Of a DNA stretch of 64,000 bases, positions 55,661 through 64,000 are shown in pieces. The translations under genes and the position numbers were made by a program. Each line of letters starts with the position of its first letter. The first letter of the stretch is position 1. The stretch comes from Corinectria fuckeliana (Eukaryota > Ascomycota > Sordariomycetes > Hypocreales > Nectriaceae), in contig WPDH01000033.1 of assembly GCA_019137255.1 (NCBI GenBank), forward strand, positions 186,001 through 250,000, given 5' to 3'. The notes beneath the pieces were generated by a model, which was given only the letters and a program-made list of their open reading frames with translations, was not told the origin of the DNA and did not search any database.

Positions 55661-56348
55661 GGCACGGTGGTGGAGGATGGCCGATTGAGATGCTGAAAGG
55701 CTTTTAATTCACTGGCATTTACAGCAGCCGACAACCTATCGTTGAAATTATATCAGTGTGCGTTCGGTACTCCGATCGCCTCTTGTCTACCTGCGTCATG
55801 ATTCCGACACGGGATTAGCAATGATGCAGTGGATAGACGCCATTCCACGGCGCGATCAATTCTTGGCGACGAGCGAGTATCCCATGAGCACTACGAGGGG
55901 ATGCTCACGACAGGGTTGTTTTCAATGCTGTTTCTAGGAGGGGGCCACTGAACTTCGGAGGCCACTTCAAAACAACGGTCCTTTCTATAAGTTGTTTAAT
56001 GTTAACAGCTTCACAAAATGTCATCGTTAAGAGTCGTGGATAATAATATTATTCTATCGGGTACAGACGTATCTGTTCGTAACGCCGGGGTTCCTCTCCC
56101 ATTGGTATTTCCAGCTCATCTCCAGTCAGATGGCTCATAATCACATACATCCGTACATACAATGCGGTTTGTTCTTCGTCAAGCATCCCGCTCAACGGGC
56201 GGCTCATGCTCATCCATCCTCAAAGATACCAAAAGAGCCCGCGGCTTCATACGTTTGCCTTGGGTACCGACATCCATAACGCCGCTTCTATGATACAGGG
56301 CGCAGTATCCGCCGTGAGTTCCCTTCAATACACCGACAAAAGAAAAAT
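55661..56348. other. Intergenic 3' flanks
   Basis: About 0.7 kb between convergent 3' ends (AttH-like plus strand, Zn2Cys6 factor minus strand). No gene or repeat recognised. Confidence 0.5.
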
Positions 56349-59300
56349 CTAAGACCCGTTAGGTGTGTCAAACAGCGTCAGCGGCCATTGGCCCCCGTTC
56401 TGTAGGCCGTTCATGCTGTTCGTCGCCAGAGAGGCCCCCCCTGGTATGACTGGGACAGGCGCCGGATCCCGGGGACCACCGCCGAGGGTCAAGAGAGCGG
56501 TTGCGCTGTATCGCTCTTGGTTGTCGGCAAGGGCAGCTGTCCAGTCGTGCCATGTATTACCACGGCCCTGCCATAGCATCTCCGCCGTTGGTTGGGTTGC
56601 CGGAGAGTCGAAAGCGATCAGTGGGTTCGACTGTGCGGCCGAGACGTCTTGTACCGTCGTCACAGCGGCGGCTGCAGCGGCGGCGGCTTGGGCCGACGTG
56701 TTGAAGAACATGGCAGCTTCGGCTTCGTAGCTAGATGGAGCGATGGTGCCTGGCGCCTGTTCGCCGTATGCAATCGCCGGATATGGTGCCTGGCCGTTCA
56801 TGCTCGGCTCCTGGTAGAAACCCTTGGGCGGAATTTCAGGCTGAGCTTGTCCATTTGGAGCTGCTGGTACTTGTGCCGGCGCTGGTGGCACGTCGGAGAC
56901 TTGGTAGGCGGGGGGCCGAGAGTGTTCTTGCTTAACCTCTGAAGCCGAAGCTGGCGCGGGCGGCTTGCCATCCTTGTTCCGCATGTCGTGGTCGATCCAC
57001 GCCATGGTGCGGTCGATGATCTGGCCAATCTCAGTGCTGATTTCAGGTCCGGAGCCTAGAGATGCGTTAGTTGGCGGCATTTCAACAATGGAAAAATGAA
57101 TACCGACCTAGGAGAGACCCAGTCTCCTCGAGGATGCCGACCCAGCTGTTCATTTCCTCCCTCAACGACGCAATGGCTTCAGGAGTCGTCTCAAACCGCC
57201 TCTCCCAGTGAGCAACCAGCATGGAGAAGATGGAAGCCGCGTACAATGCCATTTGGTACCACGTGGTATCAAGACACCTGAGTTTTTGAATCTCCAGCTG
57301 GCAATGGAGCATTTCTCGCGCGACGTCTTCGCAGATGCGGGTGTTCTCGGCCATCATCTTCCTGTCGGCCGACATGCCGACTGAGGGATGGCGTAGTAAT
57401 AGGCGGAACTCGAGCAGGAATGACCTGAGGTAGAGGGCACTCATGTGGCTGTTCTCGTTCTGCTCCGCGTGACCAAGCTTCAGGTATCCGGGGAGCTCAT
57501 CATCCCACGCCTTGATCTGTTCTTCCAGGGCCTTGACAATTTTGACATAGTTCTTGGTGTCTCGCCGAACGCTGTAGATGTTGGAGAACATCTCCATCAG
57601 GATTGGCACAATCTTGAAACTATGGATGCCCACTAGGTAAGTGCACGGTATGTCGCGGGATGTATCCACGCCGTCGTCGCTGAGAAGCTCATCGGCGATG
57701 GGTTCGGGGAATCCAATGTCAAACTCATCGACGGTGATGGGCATTGGAAGTCCACGCCGGCCGTTGATGGCGATGTAAATGGTCAGGATAACCCACCACG
57801 CCCTCTTGCGCAACTCATGGTTGAGGTTTGTTCCCTCTCCCGGCTTTCTCGATTCTCGGTGAAGATTCAGCTCGAGGGCACGATGCAGCGCGTAGTTGAC
57901 AACGACGGACGCACTGCCAGGTTTGGGGAAAGCACGGGTATGGACGCAAATCAAAGCCATGGCCTGGACCGAGGCTAGATCTGGTGAGCATGTGAGCTCG
58001 AAGAACTTGCTGAGGGCAAAGTGGTAGTGCTTGTTGGAGGCGTCGTTGAGGTGAGCGCGCTGATCAGCCTTCTGCCAGTTGCGGACACCATACTGAAAGA
58101 GAATGATGGAGAAGACCATGTGCACCATGACCAGCTCAGCAGCAGAGGGCTGAAAATCAGCTTCGTCGTATATTCTCGTCAACAGCTGCATGAACGACGG
58201 CTTGTGGAGGAGCGGGAGGAAGGACGAAATGGTCATGAAGTACCACTCCGAGTAGGTGAAGGCGTCTTCTCGAGACGGGAGGTCGACTTGCAAGGGGGGG
58301 TTCTTGTTCATGGTGGACTGGAGAAAGGCCTGAGTGGACTTGTTGTAGAGCGGCGCCGAGACTTTGGCATCGGGCGGGGGTACATCCATATCGGGAGCAT
58401 CGAAGCGGGCGAGGTCAACGGTGGTTCCCAGGATGGACAGCTGGGTGCCTTTGATGGAGCTCAAGGGCGCGCTGTCGTCGCCTCTCACTCCAATGTGGCC
58501 CTCTCCCCGTCGAGACTCGAGCAGAGAGCGGGGGAAGCTGTGAATGGAGCTGGGCTTGGACGAGTCGGCTGAAGAGCTGGCCGAAGAGTTCTTGACCCAG
58601 ATGGTGCCGAACTGGGTCCAGGTGTCGGTCGAGTGCGGATCCTGGACGGGGTTGCCCATGCTGTCAAACGTCACACCCGGAGGATACTGCGTATAGGGCG
58701 TCCACTGCCAAGGCTTGACCTCGACACCATTGTCGGCCAGCAAGCGTTCGAGGTCGCGGATATGGGTCAACATGTCGGTCTTCTCCCTCTCAAGCTCCTG
58801 CATGTAGCCCCTGCGCTCGGTGCGGCCCGTGACGCGATCGGTGACGTAGCACTCGAGATTCTGGTTGGTGCAGTGGGAGCATCCTTCGGGCAGGGCGTCG
58901 CATCGAATCTTGCGAACCTGGACGAGGCGGTTAGCATCTTGTTTGCCACCGCAGCGCAGCTTGATAGGGATCGGGGGATCGGTGTATTGAGTACCTTGCA
59001 TCTGTCGCATGCCTGGCCGGTGCGCGTGTACGACTGGAGGCGGTTCTTGACGACGCTGGAGAAGTCGTCCGGGCCGCGCTCCAGGCGAGGAAGCTTGACC
59101 TTGTTGCCGGGGCTCTCTTCGTCGCCGCTGTCCGCCGGCCGCTTGACCGGCCGTCCAGGCATCTTGGGCTTGGGGCCGGAGCGCGGGGAGATGTCCCTGG
59201 ACGAGGCAGAGGCGGAGGACGTGGAGGACCGGGAGGGCGAGGACGAGGACGAGGAGGACGGGCTCGGTGGGTTGAAGGAGGTGGGCTTCGGCGTTGGAGC

Positions 59301-59840
59301 TGGAGCTGGCGCTGGGATGGAGCCTGGCGCCGCGGGGAGCTGGCGCGGGCGCCGCCCAGAGGGTCGGGTCGCAGTGGACGCCTTGGGCTTGGCAGCTGGA
59401 GGGCGTGGAGGCGCTTCGGTAATGGTAGGTGCTGAAGCCCATGCAACGGAACGGGGCTGAGAGCGATGTTGGGACTGGGACTGGGACTGGGACTGGGACT
59501 GGGACTGGGACTGGGACTGGAACTGGGACTGGGACTGGGACTGGAACTGGGACTGCGGTTGCGACTGCGATTGGAACTGGGTTTGGACTGGCCACGAGCA
59601 AGGCGCAAACTGCCAGCTGGGCGGCTGTTGCGACAGCGGGTTGGCGGCAATGGGAAAGCTGAGACTGCGCTGAGCGGCGATGGCTTCCATCATGATGGAA
59701 TCGCCGGTTGGGGTTGGGGCTCGGAGCGGGCTGTCTAAGGAGGAGCTGCTCCCTGTCGCCCTAGTACCGTAGCAGGCGGGTAGTGGGGGCACTGTGGTGG
59801 TGTGTGGGTGGGTGGGCGCAGCGGGGAATGGTCTTTGCAT
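56349..59840 (-). CDS. Zn2Cys6 transcription factor with fungal_trans domain and Gln-Ser repeat
   Basis: DNA-binding regulator of the GAL4 class. Three exons: 59840-58995, 58917-57108 and 57055-56349, 3363 nt, about 1120 residues with this start. The zinc cluster is split by intron 1 after ACDRCK and is complete: CX2CX6CX6CX2CX6C (Cys278, 281, 288, 295, 298, 305), followed by RTERRGYMQELEREKTDMLT, a short dimerisation helix. The middle-homology (fungal_trans) domain spans about residues 480-800 (e.g. SEWYFMTISSFLPLLHKPSF, LHRALELNLHRESRKPG, RKRAWWVILTIYIAINGRRG, GLPMPITVDEFDIGFPEP). The C-terminus is Ala/Pro/Gln-rich. Before the zinc cluster lies a long low-complexity region with a (Gln-Ser)n tract encoded by a CTGGGA hexanucleotide repeat. 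The start is uncertain: ATG 59840 is chosen, but 60071 is in frame upstream and an ATG near 59695 is in frame downstream. The target pathway is unknown. Confidence 0.88.
59467..59572. repeat. (CTGGGA)n hexanucleotide microsatellite inside the transcription-factor gene
   Basis: About 16 near-perfect units of CTGGGA (with a few AACTGG variants), translated on the minus strand as a Gln-Ser dipeptide tract. The unit length keeps the frame, so unit-number change would lengthen or shorten the tract without breaking the gene. Confidence 0.9.
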
Positions 59841-61958
59841 TAGCGGCCTGGGAGCTTCCAGGTTGGCCTGGGCGTGGTCGAGGTAGTACCTAGTACGCAC
59901 TGTGGGCTTAGTGGACTGGTTGAACTCGGAGGCTGGAGGCTGGAAGGGTCTGGATCCAGAAACACCCCGAGACGAGACGGATGTAATGCCTGATCTGCCG
60001 CAGGGGGGAAATGTATAAGTGAAAACCCAAACCAAACCAACAGATCTAAAGAAGAAAGAAGCTTGATCCAATAATCAGTGAAGCAAAGATGATCTATATT
60101 CCGTGTCCGTCTAGTCTAATCCTCTGTGTGATAGACTGCTGGTATGCTGATCTCCCGTTCCCCATCTAACCATCTCCGACCGACGTATCTATATACATGT
60201 TTCCCAGCCAGTGGGCCACCGGGGTCGGCGACCAAAGGTGCATGGTCTCTATTCACACCGAACGCCTTTTGTCGGCAAGTCCGCCACCCGAAAAATTCGT
60301 TCCTCTTGTTGAGAGACACGGAGCTGCCACAGAGCCAAGACGGCGATGGCTTCGAGAAGCGCCGAGGGATCATGGAGGGACGCCCCGACGCAAGGACAGA
60401 GTCTCTTGAGAACGGAGACGGAGACGGAGCCGCGGAGAGACGCGGAGATGCTCGGACGCAACGTACATCACCCGCAAGAAGACGGAACATTGGTTATACC
60501 GTTCAAGGTCTCCGCCTATACGGACCCTTCGGGGAGGGCGGGATGGATGGATGCAGGCGGGTTTAGAGAGAGCATCATGGACGAGGGCCATGCGGGTGAG
60601 CGAAGCAGCCACTACCAGGGATTGGAAAAGTGTAAGGCACAAAGGTGCAGGCAGACATGATCCCGTGGCGGCGGATTTAACCATACCGGGGATTCCGTTA
60701 TCGAACTCTACGAGCGATGAGGGCAGAGCTGGTAACCAATCAAGCGACGCCGAGAAACCAGATGCCTCCGGATGTGAGCAGGCCACGTAAGGTCCCTCGG
60801 TTCAATAATTAATAGTTATCCCAAGGTCGAAGCGATGTGATGTGATGTGATCTGCACGAAAGCCAAGAGTCGAGGGGGCCCTTGAGAGGCGGGAAAAGCA
60901 ATGTGACCCAGGCTGTTCTGTCCCCCCCCTTGCAAATAGACTCATGCAAGATGGAGAAGAAAGGTGGGCAGCCATGGATGGATGGATGGAACCCTTGCAG
61001 CAGCACATCCCGGCATTGCGCTGGGAGAGTCCGACTCCTTGCTGTTGAGTGCTGCGCTGTTGAGTGCTGCGCTGCACCGACCATGCACAAGGTAATTATG
61101 CCGTCCCAGGCTTTGGGCATGCTCAGCCCTACCTCTGCGAGCACTTTCTCTTCATTTTGAATCTTGCTTAGATTAATCCTCTGCCTTGCTTGCCGAGTGC
61201 CGATCGCCGATCCCGCTGCCGTTTCCCGGGCGATGAATCTACAGCTGCCATGGATTCCGAAAGGCTAATAATGACGGAGTGCTACGCTGAGCATGATGTG
61301 TGCCGAGCGTCATCGGATCGCTAGTCAGATTAAGCTGCATTTAAATCGGTCCTTTGCCCTCCTCGACCGCCTGCTACATAGTGCTGCTACATAGTAGACG
61401 CTGAACCACAATTAGAAGGTAACGCGCAAGCCCATCAGTTTATGTCTCTGCATTTCCCTTGGGTCTCGACTCTAGATGGACTGTCCATGGGAAGAGGACA
61501 CCCCAAGATCACGCCAGGCTGGTTTCCGTCTGTACTGTGCAATAAAAAAAAATACTGCTGAGCCGGAGACCATAATCCACATGTCGTGTCTGTCGTCGCT
61601 ACAACGTACATGGCAGCTTGGACAAGGTCCCAGTGCTACACCCTGGGGGATCAGCTGGGCTCCAGGTTGATCCCGTACAGTATCAAGGACGTGATATTCC
61701 GACTGTGCCAGCGCGCAATGTGACGAACCGTGCTCCACCTAGTCCGGCCTTACCCCTCCACACCATCCATCCAACTCCGCGCCAACGACTCCAACTCCCT
61801 CGGCGACTTCGACCGCCTCCATCGACTCACGACGACAATCTCCATGACCAAAACAATCTTCGCATACATCACCGAAGTCTCTAGAGCTTCACTTGAGCAC
61901 CTCGCCTGCGTTCCCAGTCGCGTCTAGCCATAACCCAACCCCCCCCCCCCCATCCATC
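59841..61958. other. 2.1-kb divergent promoter region, no supportable gene
   Basis: It lies between the Zn2Cys6 gene (minus) and Cgi121 (plus), so it should hold both promoters and possibly long 5' untranslated regions. Small tandem repeats are visible: GGATGGATGGATGGA near 60975, a TGTTGAGTGCTGCGC pair near 61040-61070, GTGATGTGAT near 60838. Overlapping frames (e.g. 60144-60566 plus, 60370-60786 minus) show no domain. A run of 13 C at 61939-61951 sits just before the Cgi121 ATG. Confidence 0.45.
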
Positions 61959-62675
61959 ATGTCTCTCGAAACCATCACCCTCGACCACCTCCCCTCGTCG
62001 CACAAGGTCCACGCCGTGCTCTTCCGTGACGTAAAGAACGCGCCCTTCTTGCACCAGCAGCTCCTCGCGCGAAATGCCGATTTCGAGTATGCCTTCGTGG
62101 ACGCCTCTGTCGTATGTCCTACCTCCTTCATCGCAAGCTGTACCTCGTTTCGAACAGCTGTTGACCCTGGAGTTTTCGTAGGTCGTTTCACGGCTTCAGC
62201 TACTGTCAGCAGTCTTCAAGGCGACCCTGAATGCGGTAAACGGGGCACTAAAGACTCCAAACGTCCACTCGGAGATTGTGATATCCCTGAGCTCCTCCAA
62301 CAACGTGCCAATGCCGATTCTTGGACCCATGACTGTCCTGGCTGACTAGTGACTCAGATCTCCGATGCCTATCGACGTTTCGGCATTTCTCCCTCCACAA
62401 AGGATCTCATCGTCGTCAGGGTCACCTTCCCGGCCGAGGACGGAACCCCGCCAGTCGACAGCGAGCAGATCTGGGAACACCTGAAAGCCAACGTCCAAGG
62501 CGAAGCTCTGCCTCTTACAGACGACCACATCTCTGCCGCCACTGATATTCCTAAAGTGCGCAAGTACTACAAGCTCAACGGTCTCAAATGGCTTGAGGAC
62601 ATCAAGGACGAAACGGTCAAGAGAAAGGAGATGGAAACGCTGGTCCTTGGAGGCATGGCATTGCGTGGAGTATAA
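61959..62675 (+). CDS. cgi121: Cgi121/TPRKB-like subunit of the KEOPS (EKC) complex
   Basis: Small subunit of the KEOPS/EKC complex, which makes the t6A modification on ANN-decoding tRNAs; Cgi121 binds the Bud32 kinase and the tRNA 3' end. Three exons: 61959-62111, 62182-62304 and 62358-62675, 594 nt (197 residues), all phase 0. The track of family residues is continuous: LDHLPSSHKVHAVLFRDVKN, FEYAFVDASV-VVSRLQLLSA, VFKATLNAVNGALKTPNVHS, EIVISLSSSNN-ISDAYRRF, GISPSTKDLIVVRVTFP, KVRKYYKLNGLKWLED, METLVLGGMALRGV. The length is typical of the family. The start follows a C-run and matches the family N-terminus (MSLETITLDHLP). The gene is convergent with the proline dehydrogenase gene, with 227 bp between stops. 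Confidence 0.9.
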
Positions 62676-62902
62676 GGAGAGACTGAGGGAATGACGAATA
62701 CTGCTCGCATATGCACAAACACAAAGCGTCAAGACGCTTGAGATCTTGGTCAGGGAAACAAAACGTAAGCCATGTCTTCATCTACGCATTCTGCTCCACC
62801 ATTTGGTCCTGTGTCCTAAATCACCCTAGACTCCCGGAATCGCTGCCCATGATGGAAATTCATAATCGTCAATGCCCTTCTTCCCTTTTCCCGGTGAGAT
62901 TC
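62676..62902. other. Short convergent 3' region
   Basis: 227 bp shared by the 3' ends of Cgi121 (plus) and proline dehydrogenase (minus). The transcripts may overlap. No separate feature seen. Confidence 0.5.
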
Positions 62903-64000
62903 TCACGCCAGCCCGACCACGCTCTTGCACCGTCGTACCAATTCACTCCACATGGCATCCCGGCTGTCACGCGTCCGCTGGACGGCGTCCTTGTTCTCCT
63001 GCGCACGGCGGAGCAGATACTTCATGCACTCGCCCGTGGTTCCCCAGACGAGGTACTTGTACGCGGGCGGTGCAGACGCCTTGCTGCTCTTCCCCTTCAG
63101 GCGCGCAGCCTGGCCGGCCTCGACCAGCTCGCAGCTGACCTCGTCGGCCATTCCCTGGAGCTGGGCGAAGGAGACGTCGGACTTGGCCGCGCCGGCGTCG
63201 CAGATGGCGCGCGCCCGGCGGACCGACTCGGCGTTGTGCGAGGCAATCATCAGGCTGGAGGGGGGGTATTCGCCTTTGCCCTTGACGCTGCTGCTCCACT
63301 TGCGCGACAAGACGCTGGCGGCGAGGGCGTCGTAGCACTTGTCCGTGTCCTCCTTGGTGTCGTGGAAGAGGTGGCGGGGGTCAGACCCGAGGTAGGCGCC
63401 ACGTACCAGCTTGACGCCCAGCGAGAAGTTGTCCTTCTGGGCGAGGGCCAGGTGGTTGGAGAGGACCTCCGGGCACGCCTTCTTGTACGCCTGGTAGGTG
63501 CCGTAGATGACGGGGTCGTTGACGCCGCTGTTGTACTTGCGGGCGAACTTGATGGTCCAGTCGTCGATGCCGTCCTGGAGCATGTCCTGCTCGGCGTCGA
63601 ACAGCAGGCGCACGCCGCGCTGCTGCGCGAGCTGGCAGATGTCGTCGATGCACTTGTAGAGCGTGGGAGTGGCGGGGAGGCGGGCCTTGAGCTGGCCGAG
63701 AGCCAAGCTGCCGGCACCAGTGAACCTAGCATATCCATGTTAGTCTTGGACAAGGCGTTGCGTGACCCGGAAATACGGTGTACCTACTTGAGCGCAACGT
63801 AGTCGCCGGGCTGGACCAGGCGCACCGTCTCCAGCGTGCCCTCTGCCCAGGGTCGAATCTCGTTGGTGAGGGCCTCGTCCGTCTCCTTGGCCGGATCGCC
63901 GAGCGACTTGGCCTGGTCGTTGGTCAGGACCACCTCCTTGGCATAGCACAGGATGACGCCGGTGAAGCCAATGTTCTTGAGGCCGGCAATGGTGCGGTGG
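62903..64000 (-). CDS. Proline dehydrogenase, 3' part (gene runs off the window)
   Basis: Mitochondrial FAD-dependent proline dehydrogenase (proline oxidase), the first step of proline catabolism (proline to pyrroline-5-carboxylate). Exons seen: at least 64000-63788 and 63725-62903, with a 62-nt intron whose splice restores a Lys codon (GDYVALK-FTGAGSLALGQLK). The barrel segments are visible: LLFDAEQDMLQDGIDDW, TYQAYKKACPEVL, KLVRGAYLGSDPRHLFHDTK, SLMIASHNAESVRRAR, and the diagnostic YLVWGTTGECMKYLLRRAQE followed by NKDAVQRT, which carries the substrate- and flavin-contacting Arg-Arg-x-x-E region. The stop is TGA at 62903-62905. The N-terminal mitochondrial presequence and first barrel strands lie beyond position 64000. 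The gene is often clustered with proline permease in fungi, but that neighbour is not in this window. Confidence 0.9.

Noticed and set aside
60144..60790. Overlapping frames of 104-140 codons between the transcription factor and Cgi121
   Set aside because: Several frames on both strands cover the same bases with biased composition; most simply promoter or untranslated DNA.
1..64000. CRISPR array, rRNA genes, telomere repeats, secondary-metabolite backbone genes
   Set aside because: Looked for and not seen. The organism is a eukaryote, the tandem repeats found are short microsatellites, and the GGGTTA-like phrases near 20430-20470 are not a telomeric array.

Overview
This window is nuclear DNA of a filamentous ascomycete (Pezizomycotina, probably a Sordariomycete; the placement is inference). 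Genes carry many 44-76 nt introns with GT...AG ends and CTAAC/CTGAC-like branch points. The protein families are typical of such fungi: Dal5-like MFS transporters, a fungal OPT transporter, a Zn2Cys6 regulator with a fungal_trans domain, and a rhodopsin-like SAT4-type membrane protein. A long AT-rich block carries the C-to-T / G-to-A signature of repeat-induced point mutation (RIP).

Layout. 0.2-4.3 kb: two tandem Dal5-type MFS transporter genes on the minus strand. 4.3-14.9 kb: a gene graveyard around one intact F-box-like gene (10.5-12.0 kb). It holds broken copies of an Asp/Glu racemase, a NACHT/C2H2 protein C-terminus and a DUF3431 protein, plus a hAT-like MITE with an exact 8-bp target duplication. 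15.0-17.3 kb: an intact OPT transporter. 17.3-21.5 kb: no recognisable gene. 21.5-24.6 kb: a second MITE copy, then the middle part of a NO VEIN-like protein that is cut off at both ends.

24.6-42.2 kb: a RIP-mutated transposon stack. A copia-type LTR element (plus strand) is interrupted by a complete gypsy-type element (minus strand, 212-bp LTRs), and its 3' LTR is interrupted by a Tc1-like DNA transposon. At the right edge the copia LTR is followed directly by the complement of a whole tRNA-Glu(CTC) including a templated CCA, and then by an inverted copy of the same LTR. The same 5-bp word, AAAGC, bounds the whole block on both sides. This palindromic tRNA-containing end is the most unusual structure in the window.

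42.2-64 kb: ordinary gene-rich DNA. In order: an SDR oxidoreductase, a kinesin-8, a BuGZ/ZNF207-type zinc-finger protein, a rhodopsin-like membrane protein, a secreted AttH/Diels-Alderase-like gene with two frame breaks, a large Zn2Cys6 transcription factor, the KEOPS subunit Cgi121, and the 3' part of a proline dehydrogenase. Kinesin-8 and the BuGZ-type protein are both mitotic-spindle families but are not obviously an operon-like pair. No secondary-metabolite backbone gene, CRISPR array or rRNA was seen.

Exon models were built by hand from splice signals. For the seven complete intron-containing genes (both MFS genes, OPT, kinesin-8, BuGZ, rhodopsin-like, Cgi121) and the Zn2Cys6 gene, summed exon lengths are exact multiples of three. 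Family names come from recognised motifs, not from a database search.
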